Part shown: piece by piece, positions 46,140 to 57,872 of the stretch
How positions within the stretch are numbered: position 1 is the first letter of the stretch
Layout of the letters: each line of letters opens with the position of its first letter
Assembly: GCA_004380135.1 (NCBI GenBank)
Contig: QXCR01000154.1
Location: 1 to 64,000 of the forward strand
DNA: 64,000 nucleotides
Direction of reading: 5' to 3'
Source: Stemphylium vesicarium
Lineage: Eukaryota; Ascomycota; Dothideomycetes; Pleosporales; Pleosporaceae
Notes under the pieces: model-generated
What the model was told of the DNA's origin: nothing
The model's database searches: none
The model's input: only the letters and a program-made list of their open reading frames with translations
Position numbers and translations under genes: made by a program

Positions 46140-47025
46140 AATGGTCGTGGATTGCTTGCTGAGGTGTCGATTTGTATGTTCTTTGAGAAAATGGGTAATG
46201 TATGTCAATGCTAAGTAGTCACGTTCGGAGAGATAGCGATAGGACTATAGAAACGACTGGGAAGATAGGTTTACGGAACGTTGTGAAGAGCGAAGGATGA
46301 AGGCGGGAAGCGCCTGGGACAATAGGTAATTGTTGAAACACACAGCCTCAATAGTGGCCGGTGAAGCGCTTTGTATGCGGGTCTCGATGGAGCCACCCTT
46401 GGAGACGTCATGGGCTGTGGAGAACGAACGTGACGCACATGCCCCTTACGCCGAGCAATCGAGACTCGTGGCGTCTACGTGCTAACTATACGCTACGCGC
46501 TTGGTGTAGAGCCGGGTTCCGTAGTCTATCTTTCGCCGAGTCCATCCCTTCACCGATACCGCGCGACGAATCTCAGCCGAGTGCTTTTGTTGAAAATTCG
46601 AAATGCAAATTTCTTTCGGGTAGAGTCTTCACCGTAGTTACAGAGGCGCAGGGGCCCTGAGACTCCATGTGTGAGGTTGCCAGATTGGGCCTTGCATGGC
46701 ACGACACTACATTCGTGCCGTATCAGCCGTAAGGCCGAAAACCTGAAGGATTGTGAGCGCTACGGGTGACCAAGTCATTGACGTGTTGTGACCTATGGTG
46801 AAGCGTTAGCCCTGTTTCTAGCTAGCGGAGCCGGAAGACCCGGCGATGACCGCATGGATGTCGGGCTAGCCCTGGCGAGTGAACAGCCACGTGTGGGGTA
46901 AGGGTCTGAATGGAAATCAGGAAAGTCGTGACAGAGCATCGCAATTAGCCTCAGGTCCTCTGCCACGAACCTCTGACGCGTGTTGCAGCCAGAAAATGAA
47001 GGGTCATGGGAATGTCGCGAACATG
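46140..47025. other. Intergenic, no gene recognised
   Basis: This may contain a 3' terminal exon of the ABHD12-like gene to its right, but I could not fix one. Confidence 0.4.
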
Positions 47026-48436
47026 TCAGACGGATGTGGGGCGAGCCGGTCCAGCAATAGGCGAAACGCGCAAGCCGTAGGCGCGCTGACACCCAAGCAA
47101 GTCCGAGGAACAACGTGGATACGTACCGCCGTGCTTTGCAATCGTCTTGGATATGCTGCGCGAATCGCTTTTCCATACTTCCTGTCTGCCGGCTTCGCCA
47201 AGATCTACGACTTCAAGACTTTTGAGGTTGTCATCGCTGAGGCTCGCATCCTTGGCTGCTCGCAGTGTGGACTGAAAGAGCGCCTCTGTTTCGTGCCACG
47301 GCATTGTCTGGTCACTTTCGGCATGCACCAAAACCAGCTTGAACCTTGAGCATGTTCCTAATGGTGTCATCAGTACCGGAACAGACGGCTTGGGATGAAA
47401 TTGAAGATCGTATAACCCCCATGGGCCGACGCGCAACACTTGAGGCTCATACAAGAGGGGGCCAACTTACGCGCCATCGCAGCGAGTCGTTCGTCGTTGC
47501 GCCAGGTGTCAACCATCCTTTGCGCGAACCATCCCTGAAACGCAGGGAACAACTTGACCGGCGTAAGAACCGGGACCACTCCGCCGATCGAGTACGACGA
47601 AAACGCGTTACCGGCATTCGTAAATGCCGCGCAAAGAATAAGGCCTCCAAATTCGATGCCGATAGTAGTCGCATAGCGGTGTGCGACCCCCGATACAACC
47701 GCCGTTCCTAAGGAATGACCCAGGAGCACGATTCTTTCCGGCAGTATCCGGGTTTTGGTCAAGGCCCAATCTACAACAGCTTCCGCATCGTCTAGCAACC
47801 CGGATTCCGATGGTTCTCCCTTTGAGATGCCGAACCCACGATAGTCAAACGCTAAGACAAATATTTTGTCTGATGCTCCGGCGGAGTATGATCGGTATTC
47901 AATTGTACGACGTTCCTGGGCTAGTGTCGCGGAGTTCCCGTGGAAGTAGATAAGAAGCCTGGCTTCTGGGTCGCTGCGTAGTAAGTTCCAGGCAAGTGTA
48001 TCTTCTACATTGGTCCCAGTCTTCTGTTGGATGAAGGCTTCGGCATTCTTAGCGTATACACCAAGTGGTGCGATGAGCCATGCGAATAATTTTCCTTTGT
48101 CTTTTCTCTCGATGTGGAAGGGTATAACTTGATTCTCTGCTACTGTGAGCATGCTGTGTGAAAGTATCGCTACGATTCACCACCCGTTATGGGCCTGAGC
48201 AAGTTTAACCTACTGAGGAATCCCGCTCTTTCTGGTTCAGTCAACCATTTCCCGGGGAAGAACGTAAAGTTGTGAAGATATAGCATTTCTGGCATGATTA
48301 GCATGGTCCAACCTGAATTCGTGTCTGATGGAATCCAACGTTTTTGCACCCATGGTAAACAGCAAAGCAGGGTAGCAGGTATCCATATCAGGCTGATGAA
48401 AGACAAAGCTGTCCCGATGGAACTGGAGATGCTCAT
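47026..48436 (-). CDS. Membrane-anchored alpha/beta hydrolase (ABHD12-like)
   Basis: Exons are 48436-48210, 48153-47471 and 47357-47026 or shorter. The N-terminus has a membrane anchor (GTALSFISLIWIPATLLCCLPW). IYFHGNSATLAQERR is the HGxxA oxyanion block, VLAFDYRGFGISKGEPSESG follows, LLGHSLGTAVVSGVA holds the Ser nucleophile, and LVLVHAESDQTMPW carries the acid residue. The catalytic His is expected after KTIAKHGG, where a GTACGT donor (47126) suggests a final intron; read without it, the frame runs to a stop at 47026. The 3' end is therefore uncertain. ABHD12 relatives are lysophospholipid or monoglyceride lipases. Confidence 0.78.
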
Positions 48437-49074
48437 GATGGAGTCGGTCGTGTGTGCAAGGGTGGGTGCGAGACGCGTGAGAACATTGGCGGACGCCTAG
48501 CGCGCGGCCTCGACAACCGCTTCCATGTCCCGCTGATCCAGTTGCTGAGCCTCGAAAGCTGTCGCACTTCCCGACGTTGCCCTTTTGCGTGAATGCGCAG
48601 CCTTGATCATCGTGAACGTCTTTTGGGGAACGGACAATGAGCTTCGGTGCGAGACTATGTACTGGTGTTCGTCTGCTCACTGAGGGGTAACAACGCCAGA
48701 AAGTTTGCGGCTCACCCACAGAGCAGATACGACAGCGGAGCCGATGGCGCGCGCGATGCGCCCTCCTGTGATCATCCCAGCAAGCCACTATTTTCGGCGC
48801 ATTACGCATGTCTCACAGCATTATCTCTAGCAGTAGAATTTATCGCAAGCGCGCGAGCGTTCATTCAGCTGTGACCGAGAAGGAACGCTAACTATCCACG
48901 TTACTGACTACTACCTCGAGCGAGCAGCACTTTGAATACACTGACCTACACAATACGGTAGAAGAAGCTGCAATGAGGCCGCCAAAGTTACAGCCTTCTG
49001 AAAGTATATCAACCTCACTAACTTCAAACAAGCCAGGCAACATTTTCCCCAGAAAAAATCACGTTTTACAATCA
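48437..49074. other. Intergenic, no gene recognised
   Basis: These 638 bp lie between two minus-strand genes and hold the promoter of the ABHD12-like gene and the 3' flank of the next. Confidence 0.5.
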
Positions 49075-50340
49075 CTAACAACCCTCTGGTTCTAGTGGCT
49101 TCCGACCCCTCTTCCGCCAACTGGGCATTTCATACTGTTCGACCACGGGGCTTTCCTCTTCGATCCTATTTGGAGGACGCATTTCAGAATACATCGAAGG
49201 ATGACGCGCGATATCAAGTTGCTGGTCCCGTAGGTTGACTACGCTGAGCGCGCGGCGCACTTGGCTGTCTGTAGCCGATGCGTGTTTTATAGTCGACTCG
49301 GCCCTCTTGTACTCTTCAGACTGGATCCCTGCTTCAGCGAGTAGGATCTCATGCTCCTTTATGTAAGTGTTTCTGAAGCCCGACTCATTCGCGGCATAGG
49401 ATATATGACGCTGTGGCTCGTTGATGTTCGTTCGAAGAGGCCTGCGGGCGCTGGGGAAGTCAGAGTCTGCGACTTCAGCGAAGATGCCTGGCGCATTGGA
49501 ATTAGTGCACTGAATCGGGGAGGGCTCAGCATAGAGCGAGTCAACTGATGCATGGGTAGCTCCAGATGCATAGGGATGGTTCCTATTCGGCTCGTAGTGG
49601 ACTTGAGGCGGATATGCTGGGACGCGGGACGAAGGGCCACGACTACTACCAGCCGCATCTACGCCGGCGACAGTTAAGAAGCGATCGTCTTCAATCTCGG
49701 GGGAAGAGCCTCGAGAACTGTCTGAGGATCTGGCCATGCGCGAAATCTTGCTCTTTGCCCTTCGCCAAAACGACCGTTCTTTACGAGCCTGGTGCTGAGA
49801 CAAACCTGCAGCGCGTCCAGGCTCACCATGACCAGTAGCATCTAATTCGAGATCGACTTCCGAAGAAGCATCGCTCGTTAAGACCGCTTTGTTGTGTTCT
49901 TCGCGCTGTCTTACCATGTAAGGAGTGATGCGCTTAAGCTCGCCCGACTCCCACTTTCTGAGCTGATTCTCCATGTTGTTACATTTTGAACATTTGCCCT
50001 TGCAGCGCAGATATATCAAGTAGCAGATCATGCCCAGCAGCAAGACCGCTAGTATGATGAGTATTGATAGGACGACGTAAGCAAAAGTGTCGTTGAACTT
50101 TTGCTTGGGACTGGACGGGTCGGGTGAAGTAGTCCGGATGCTAGTCGCTGAAGGTAGTGGCAATACTCCTAAAGAGGAGGATAATGTCGAACGCGTGGAC
50201 TCCGGCCTAGTGCTGTTCAGCCCAGCTGAGGAGCTACTAGCCGTTGTCGACGGTACATCCGAAGTGACAGAGACGGAGGGTGCGTCAGTCACCCCGGGGT
50301 AATTGGTTGGGTAGACAGTAGTGTAGAGAGTAATCACCAT
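49075..50340 (-). CDS. Ser/Thr-rich single-pass membrane protein, unknown function
   Basis: A single-exon protein of 421 residues. The first 80 residues are Ser/Thr/Pro-rich, as in O-mannosylated ectodomains, without a cleavable signal. One membrane span (FAYVVLSILIILAVLLLGMICYLIYL) is followed by RCKGKCSKCNN, a Cys/Lys juxtamembrane cluster. The cytosolic part holds a basic stretch (RSFWRRAKSKISRMARSSDSSRGSS) and low-complexity sequence ending SWRKRGRKPLEPEGC. The topology resembles fungal wall-stress sensors or mid2-like proteins, but there is no WSC domain and no family I can name. Confidence 0.7.
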   Translation of the reverse strand: MVITLYTTVYPTNYPGVTDAPSVSVTSDVPSTTASSSSAGLNSTRPESTRSTLSSSLGVLPLPSATSIRTTSPDPSSPKQKFNDTFAYVVLSILIILAVLLLGMICYLIYLRCKGKCSKCNNMENQLRKWESGELKRITPYMVRQREEHNKAVLTSDASSEVDLELDATGHGEPGRAAGLSQHQARKERSFWRRAKSKISRMARSSDSSRGSSPEIEDDRFLTVAGVDAAGSSRGPSSRVPAYPPQVHYEPNRNHPYASGATHASVDSLYAEPSPIQCTNSNAPGIFAEVADSDFPSARRPLRTNINEPQRHISYAANESGFRNTYIKEHEILLAEAGIQSEEYKRAESTIKHASATDSQVRRALSVVNLRDQQLDIARHPSMYSEMRPPNRIEEESPVVEQYEMPSWRKRGRKPLEPEGC

Positions 50341-52172
50341 GCCTGTCAGTGAAGACGAACCGGCACTGTTTGCTTTCTTTCTGTTGGGGTGGTTTTCTCA
50401 TTCTATGAATCCTTTTGGATTGGGTTCGTGTATTTGCTTTATTGGCGGAATATATTGAGATCCACATTTAGAAGCAGCTCGGAGCATCGTGCCTAGGCAC
50501 TGGGTGTTGTGAGTGAACAAGATGCACTCACATTGTGTATGAAATGTACCTTTGGGGTGTGGTTGGAGGCAACCAGGCGGGCATTGTATCTATACAGTGA
50601 GATCTGGAGGATTCTGCGAGTAGTAGAGGATATCTGACGTCTTATCAACCTTATCATCTGCGAAGATACGCTCTAGGTAGAGACCACTACTTCGTGTCTT
50701 GTGCACTGTAATGGAGATGATCGGAATGCTCAAACTATGTAAGACCAGGCCGCTGGATACCTTCCGTAGGTATTGGGGGATCCAGAGTTGTGTTGGAATG
50801 TTGGCGGGTTATTTGTGGAATGTGAATGTATCGCGAACTTATTGGTTGACAAATGCCATTGACAGTGAGGAACGAGATTAGTGCAATGGTACCTCCTGCC
50901 ATCCTCAAGTACAAAGCCGCAGATTGAAGGTTCTCAAACTGCTAGCGTGTTGGAAAGCTATCATCTCATGTCATCGATCTGCGCTGATGATGACTAGCAC
51001 GTTGTACGATGGTTGAGCTACTGTGTCTCTGTGGCACACTTATTACGGCATGTTCGGTGTGTCGGGGAAAAGCAAGAAGGTGAGATCGGGAAATCTAGTG
51101 GTCTGGGCGACAACGTGTGTAGCCAACCTTGGAAGTCTCTTACGCTATCTACTCTTCGCATTGTGAATCGATAATCGAGCGGAAATACCCCACCCGTTGC
51201 TGCAACACCGCAGTTGTACGGAGTAGTCATTTCGTGGGAACGATTGGGTCGAGAGAGAGGTACATAACTTCTCTTTTCGCGATCTATCGATTGAGGTAAG
51301 GCTATTGTGGCAGAGCCAGCGAATGTAAAAGCGAGGGTGAAAGTATGCACGACGAAGCAATTGTCTCACTCAGCAGGAAAATGCTTTTGCTGTTGTGAGA
51401 CATCAAATGATTGAAGAGGAAGTCATTAAGTAGTACTCCGCCCGGGGAAAGGGTTGGTCTCCGCCGTGATCAATAGTGTTATGGATACTTGCCCCATACG
51501 GAAATGGCGGGGGTCCCCACTGCCCAAGTGTTCCGGTTGGTCTTGGCGAGAATTTGATCTGTCCCCCAGGCAAGACCTGGATCTCGCTCCGCACAAAGAA
51601 AAACCCCACTAGCATTGGAAGCGATGTTGGACCAATGCGTGAAGATTATTCCGAACAACCACACGCAGACTGTAAGTGCCAAAATCACATGTTTCTTCGT
51701 TCCAGCGCTCTTAGCAAGCGCGACAACCACACCTCGGTCCACATTAACCCATCGGCTGCAGCATGGCGTCTGTAGGATCTCACAAGGATCATAGGGACTC
51801 TCGGGCCATATTCCTGGAGAAGTCGGTCCGACCTCTACGTTTGGCAACACCGCATTAAGACCATCGGCTCGGACGGTTTAACCCTACGGCTATGCAATGT
51901 CACTCAGTGGACACCCCGTTGTTGCTGAAAGGCGGCGTTTAAACTTGGATGCGGACAAGTTTGCCATGCTTGCAAGTCAGATCAAAAGCACGAAGAATAT
52001 GACGCTATTGCACAAGCTGTTGATGCGATAATCGGGATGGAAACATTCCTCTCCAAGGAAGTTGTACTAGTTATGTATTACGGGTGTGACTAGCTTGACT
52101 ATGCTCATACTATCAGAATATCGAAAGTAGCACCGAGACAGATATTCTGGTCCTCTAGCAGCCCTTTCATGC
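50341..52172. other. Intergenic, 1.8 kb, at most a doubtful small gene
   Basis: The largest frame (51850-51479, minus, 123 codons, no ATG at its head) includes a hydrophobic span (HVILALTVCVWLFGIIF) followed by a Trp/Pro-containing segment that stays open. It could be an exon of a small membrane protein, but no start or splice partner is convincing. Otherwise nothing is recognised. Confidence 0.35.
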
Positions 52173-53840
52173 TCACTGCTTGAACTCCTCGTGGTGTCCA
52201 GTAACGTTCTCCGCGTGGGAAATAGATCCCTGCTTTGCAGCGACCTCCTCGACCCGGCGCTCGATGTCTGGAGTGTAGTCGCGCATGTTCATTCCCGGTA
52301 CGAACAGCGGGGCGTTGGTGAAGAGGTAGTTCATCTCTTCTAGAGGGCGCTTCGCTGTCTCAGGCAAGAAGCAGTAGAAGAAAAGAGCATTGGTGAAGTT
52401 GCAGATCTAATTCGCGGTGAGCTTTGTGATTTCGCTGGGTTACAGGTAATACTTACAACGAAGAGCAGGTAGAATCTCCATCCAATGTTTTTCATGGCAG
52501 GCCCAGTGACCTGTCCAATCATGGTGTTGAAAGCGAAAGACGTCATGGTCGCAATGGAGACACCCTTGGAGCGAGTTTTGGTGTCGAACATCTCGGCAGG
52601 AATGATCCAAGAAAGTGGTCCGCAAGTGGAACTGAAACAGAAGTTGTACGCCCAAGTGACAACAATGAAGCCCCATGAGGCAGCAGCGTTCCCGGTAGAG
52701 CCAGGGGGAAAGCTGGCCAGCATGATGGTTGCGATGATGAAGGTAAGGCAGTTGCCGAGGTTACCACCGATCAGCGTCCAGCGACGTCCAAAGCGATCGA
52801 TGAAGGCAATGCAAAGCGCTTGTCCGCAAAGAGCCAGAATAGACGAGATGGCCTGGTACTTTAGGGCGTCGTTGTCGCTGATACCCATCTGGTTGTAGAT
52901 TGTGACGGAGTAGTACTGAATGGCCGAAACACCAGTCATTTGAACAGATGCCTGGAGAGCACATGCGAGGAAGAGACGGCGGAAGCACGACTTGTCCTTG
53001 AAAAGCTCCAAGTACGACTCAGCCTCGTGCTCGCGCTCAAAGCTGATAGCCTCCTGGATTTGTTCGTACTCGGCTAACACCCAAGCGTCAGACTCATCTC
53101 CGTTCGAATGCAGTTGAGCCAGGTTGTGGAGACCTTGCTCAGTTTTGCCTTTACTGATCAACCATCTAGGTGATTCGGGGAATACCATGATGAGCGCGGC
53201 CAGGAACACGGCTGGAACGACTTGGATACCGAGCGAAGTGCGCCATTGGCCGTTGTCGGTGTCTGGAAACCCGGTATTGACTCCCCAACTGATCCAGGCG
53301 GCTGCGAGGGACCCAATACCCAACATGAACTGTACAAGAGCTGTGACACGCCCACGGATACTGGGGTGTACCATCTCAGACTGGTACAACGGTACAATCA
53401 TGACCAAGAAACCGACACCAACACCAGCTAGAACACGTCCAGCATAGAGGTAGGAGAGCGACTGGGCGCCAGTTTGCAGAGCACCACCGAGACAAAAGAC
53501 CTAGTTTCGCGTCAAATGTTAGCGACATTCAAGTTCGTCATGGGTGTTTGAAGATACATACCAAAGCACCGATCAAGATGGTCAGTCTACGACCAAGTCT
53601 GTCACCGGCGGGACCGGCGAACATGGCACCAAGAAAGGCACCACCAGTAAATACTGATACGACCGCGCCAGTGGCATTTTCGCTGGGCCCTATTTCGCCA
53701 ACTCCATCGTCAAATTCCCTGTTGAAAGCACCGGAGGCGATGACCTGGGCGATAACACCGAGATCGTAACCGTACAACAGGGAACCAAGGGATGCAAAAA
53801 GACCCACGAGGAACTGGTATACTTTGGGAGGGAGCGCCAT
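52173..53840 (-). CDS. MFS sugar transporter (sugar porter family)
   Basis: Exons are 53840-53562, 53500-52457 and 52406-52173, giving 518 residues. Sugar-porter signatures are in order: LLYGYDLGVIAQVI in span 1, GDRLGRRLTILIGA, then LYQSEMVHPSIRGRV, PESPRWLISKGK, DRFGRRWTLIGGN and PETAKRPLEEMNYLF. Twelve membrane spans are predicted by eye. It imports a hexose or pentose with protons across the plasma membrane. It is divergent from the GH51 arabinofuranosidase (706 bp between starts), so L-arabinose or a pentose is a fair guess for the substrate, though sequence cannot decide. Confidence 0.92.
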
Positions 53841-54546
53841 GACGACTGCAGATCGAATTGACGGGTACTGCAGAAACAAAGAGTGCGGTGCGTGAAGAGA
53901 CCCACCACAAGCAGCCTTCCTGGCTCTTTATACTTTACGCCCTCATGTCCCTGCCTCCCGTGTGTCACCCCATGGCCGACCATGGTCTGGGGAACGCATC
54001 GAACGAGACTACTCCAGGGTCTCCGCAAAGAGTGGGGATAATGACTCGACTCCGCGTTTATTACCTCCGCAACCCGCGTGCTAATCCCTGTCTTAGCATT
54101 CATCGGCGCCATCACCGAGGCTGCGGCACTTGTTCGGTTCGTCGTAGACCGACTTGACAATTTCCCACCAACGCAATCGGGCTAGCACGTGAATGTCGAC
54201 GGCAGAAGTCTACGGCCCACCATCTTACGACTGGTGGAATGCATCTTGGCTCCCCGGGACTTGGCACGGGTAGTTTTCTACAAACAGTTGTAGTGCAGCG
54301 TGCGCCCGACTTGTGATGTGATAGTGTATGCTGGCGGAAATTCCACGAATGAGGATGCGATGGCTTGTCGGAGGCGCCAGCTGTGTTGGTGTTAGGTTCC
54401 GCGCCGCGTCGGAACCACAGGCGACGCCATGAAGCTTTCTACGACCTCGAGTAGGTCATGCCACTACCAACTTGACACTCGAAATTTGAATCCCATCTTC
54501 TTCACATTGATCACGATCTGAAGGACCAACTCTAGCTCTACACACC
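53841..54546. promoter_or_regulatory. Divergent promoter, sugar transporter and GH51 arabinofuranosidase
   Basis: These 706 bp lie between divergent starts. They probably hold shared control sites for both genes. I did not find a motif I can assign with confidence to a known sugar regulator. Confidence 0.45.
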
Positions 54547-56486
54547 ATGGCGAGCTTTACCAAGATTGAAGAGAGCGAAACGCCTTCCATCACTATTCAC
54601 CCATCCCACAAAATCGCCAAGATTAACGATAATATCTATGGCGGATTTACCGAGTATGTTTGACAATAGCATCCTCTCGGCTCCAGTTGTGCGAAATGTG
54701 CATTTCTTTTTCCTCGGCTAACCAACCACGCGCCAGGCACATGGGCCGCTGCATCTATGGCGGCATTTACGACCCCGGCAACTCTCTGTCAGATGAAAGA
54801 GGTTTCCGCAAAGACGTCATTGAGGCGTTCAAAGAGCTCAATGTGCCAGTAGTGCGCTATCCTGGCGGTAACTTTGTGGCGACATACCATTGGCTTGATG
54901 GTGTCGGACCAAAAGAGAATAGGCCCAAGAGGTAAGTTCGACACCGTATTCACTAGCGTATTGCTTTCTTGATGTCTCGGGTGTTAATGCCGTGCATCTG
55001 CAAGATGCAATGGATGCACACATCAGACGATCGCGGAATTTCTTCTGAATCTACTGTCCGAATTCGCATCGCTCAAGAGCTTCGTCTTGGAGTGTCTTCG
55101 GGAGATCGCCATCACAGAGGAGATCTGAGCTAACTCAGAGACTAGGCCTGAGCTTGCATGGATCGGCATCGAGCCTAACACATTCGGGACTGACGAGTTC
55201 ATGCAATGGTGTGAAGAAGTCGGCACGGAGCCTTACCTTTGCTTGAACTTTGGTACCGGAACTCTGGATGAAGGTATGCATTATCCTCCAGGTATTCCGT
55301 TTCATGTTGGGCAGTTCTGATTTTGATTAGCTCTTGGATGGCTTGAATACTGCAACTCTGACCGAGACACTTACTACGCCAACCTTCGTCGCAAGAATGG
55401 CCGCGAAAAGCCTTACAATGTAAGTTCTGCACAGCCTATCTAGATTCTATCTCCTCGCATCAGCACACTAATCCTCTGGTGCAGGTCAAGTACTGGGCTC
55501 TTGGTAACGAGTGCTGGGGTCCATGGCAAGTCGAGCAAATGACCAAAGAAGACTACGCCAAAAAGGCCTATCAATGGGCCAAAGCCATGAAGCTCCTCGA
55601 CCCCTCCATCACCACTATTCTTTGTGGAGAAACAGGATACTCATCTTGGGACTACTACGTGCTGAACCAGTGTGTCAAGTGGGATGTCCATGGTCTCAGC
55701 GGCGACACAACGAAGAGCCTGATCGACATGCACTCCATCCACATCTACACAGCAGACAAAGAGCATCTCCCCAACGCCACCGCGCCCCGAGCAGCCGAGC
55801 GCGCAGTACAAATGACAGCCAGCCTGATCGACCTCGCCCGTATCGAAAACAAAGTCCCCGAGACAGTCCCCCGACAGACGATTTGCTTCGACGAGTGGAA
55901 CGTCTGGGATCCGGTGCGCGCCCCCGGCGAGCTAGGCGCAGAAGAGAAGTACACCTTATCCGATGCGCTAGCCGTCGCCAACTTCCTCAACGGCTTCATC
56001 CGCCAAGCAAAAGACATGGGCATGGCGACAGTCGCACAGAGCGTCAACGTCATCTCTCCCCTCATGACCACAAAGGACGGTCTCGTCAAGCAGACGTCCT
56101 GGTGGCCCTTGCTGCTCTTCTCAAAGTACATGCGCGGCCATACCATTGCGCTCAACGTGCGCGCGCCAGAATACACGGGCCGCACCAACCCCAATTGGAT
56201 CCGGAATACGATCGAGACGCCGTATCTAGACTGCAGCGCTACGATTAGTGATGATGGGTTCGTGAACCTTGCTGTTACTAATGTGCACGAGAAGAAGGAC
56301 TTTGAGGTTGAGATCCCCGGGCTCAAGGCGGAGAAAGTCGAGGTGCATACAGTTACGGGGGATAATGTCGATGTGGTGAATACGGATGGGGTGCAGAATG
56401 TGGGGATTAAGGAGAGTAACTGGGATGGGAAGGGTAAGTTTAGGTTTGGGAAGCATTCGTTTACGCTGCTTAGGTGGAAGGCTTAG
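54547..56486 (+). CDS. GH51 alpha-L-arabinofuranosidase, intracellular
   Basis: Exons are 54547-54653, 54737-54931, 55146-55273, 55331-55419 and 55485-56486, giving 506 residues. There is no signal peptide, which places it with the intracellular bacterial-like GH51 clade. The TIM barrel shows NDNIYGGFTEHMGRCIYGGIYDPG, VRYPGGNFVATYHWLDGVGP, the acid/base Glu in LGNECWGPWQ and the nucleophile Glu in ICFDEWNVW. The C-terminal beta domain runs from about residue 390. It removes terminal alpha-L-arabinofuranose from arabino-oligosaccharides. One intron (54932-55145, 214 bp) is unusually long here. The PKR|PELAW join across it matches the family. Confidence 0.94.
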
Positions 56487-56715
56487 GTGGGCTGTGTGGA
56501 TGGGTTGGTTTTACGTATATAGATGAATGACTTGATGATCATATTGGATGCGAAATACGTGACTGTAAAGATTAAAGAAGGCACGCTACAGTTCTGATAT
56601 CATTAGGCCTGCACACCCGGAGCTTTGAAGAGAATTCTGATTGTAGTGTCATATTCTTCCGCGATCATCATTACTGTATATCGGCACCCCACATTCCGAC
56701 CAAAAATAGTATACA

Positions 56716-57609
56716 TTACCATTCCCCACTATCCATGTACTTCCTCACCCTCATAAGCCACTCATCCCTATACGCCCTCAATCCGTCCGAAGACATGAAA
56801 AAAAAGTACGCGCATACAGCTACACTACTCGGCAACAAGATCATCATGATAAAGTACTGTAGCATACCCCACCACGCACTCTCCAATCCCTTCCGCATCG
56901 CCTTTTCCTCATTCAGCCTCGGGAAACTCTCCTTGGGCACCTGGTCGCCCAAAAACTCGCACAATGGCTCCCAGCTCAGCCCAGCGTCGGTGTCGAGCTC
57001 TAGTAACTGGGTCTCGGGCACTGTAGAACGGACAGTGGCGTAGTGCTTGTCGAAAGCGAATTTTGCCGCGGGCCCACCGTAGTTGTTGTCGTTGTGTACT
57101 TTGAACACGGAATGTACAAGTCGCATAAGCGGCGCCAGTTGCGTGACATTGAACCGTCGGCATAGAATGAAGAGGCGCCAGGTATCAAGGCACCAAATAC
57201 TTTCTTGCATACTGTGTTCCCAATCCTCATATTTGCGCTTCGTAAGGATGACTTTGGCGTCTTGATACGCTTCCACGAGCTCTTTTGCAAATACACAGCC
57301 GGGGAGGTCCATGACGGCGTCGTAGTTGCCTAGGAGCTTGTCGAATTCGGGTTTGCCGTAGGGGGCTTGGTTCTGTTGGCTTGCGGACCGGTCGTGTGGC
57401 GGTAGCAGGGTCACGTTGATGGCTTCTTGCCAAAGGGCTAGTTCAGAGGATCTACTGAGTACATCGCGCATTTGGTGCGGTGTGTAGCCTAGCTTGCGCA
57501 AGGCGACAGCGATGGACGAGGTTCCGGTACGGCACATGCCTAGGACTAGGACGCGCACCGGTTTCTTTCGTGTCCGCTCGTCGCTGTCGATTAGTCTAGG
57601 GGTCGCCAT
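56716..57609 (-). CDS. P-loop sulfotransferase-like protein
   Basis: A single-exon protein of 297 residues. After a short basic N-terminus comes VRVLVLGMCRTGTSSIAVALRKLGY, the 5'-PSB/P-loop of the Sulfotransfer_4 family common in filamentous ascomycetes. Next come NYDAVMDLPGCVFAKELVEAYQDAKVILTKRKYEDW, where the Asp-Leu-Pro and Lys/Arg residues fit PAPS binding, and a membrane-like segment near the C-terminus (YFIMMILLPSSVAVCAYFFF). Members are often mislabelled as NAD-dependent epimerases. The acceptor substrate is unknown. The hydrophobic C-terminal tail suggests membrane anchoring. Confidence 0.83.
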   Translation of the reverse strand: MATPRLIDSDERTRKKPVRVLVLGMCRTGTSSIAVALRKLGYTPHQMRDVLSRSSELALWQEAINVTLLPPHDRSASQQNQAPYGKPEFDKLLGNYDAVMDLPGCVFAKELVEAYQDAKVILTKRKYEDWEHSMQESIWCLDTWRLFILCRRFNVTQLAPLMRLVHSVFKVHNDNNYGGPAAKFAFDKHYATVRSTVPETQLLELDTDAGLSWEPLCEFLGDQVPKESFPRLNEEKAMRKGLESAWWGMLQYFIMMILLPSSVAVCAYFFFMSSDGLRAYRDEWLMRVRKYMDSGEW

Positions 57610-57872
57610 GGTAGATGTGTCTCGGTGTAGAATCTGATCAACGGTGGATAAGTTGGAGCTTTGAATATACTGCGAGATGATGAGACGTGTTGGATGCGAG
57701 GAACAGTGGCGTGGTCACAGAACAGGCTAATTAGCCGCCTATCGGGTGGACAGGGCCGCATGTGCGAGCCGCAGGCCTGGAACGCTTAGCTCTCTCCGCA
57801 TGGCATGCAGGACAGCGGGATCGATTCTGCGCGCTACTCGGTGTCACAGGCGATATGAGCTGGGTGTGTATT

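Noticed and set aside
51479..51850. 123-codon minus-strand frame with a hydrophobic span
   Set aside because: No ATG at its head, no convincing splice partner and no recognised family; noted only under the intergenic entry.
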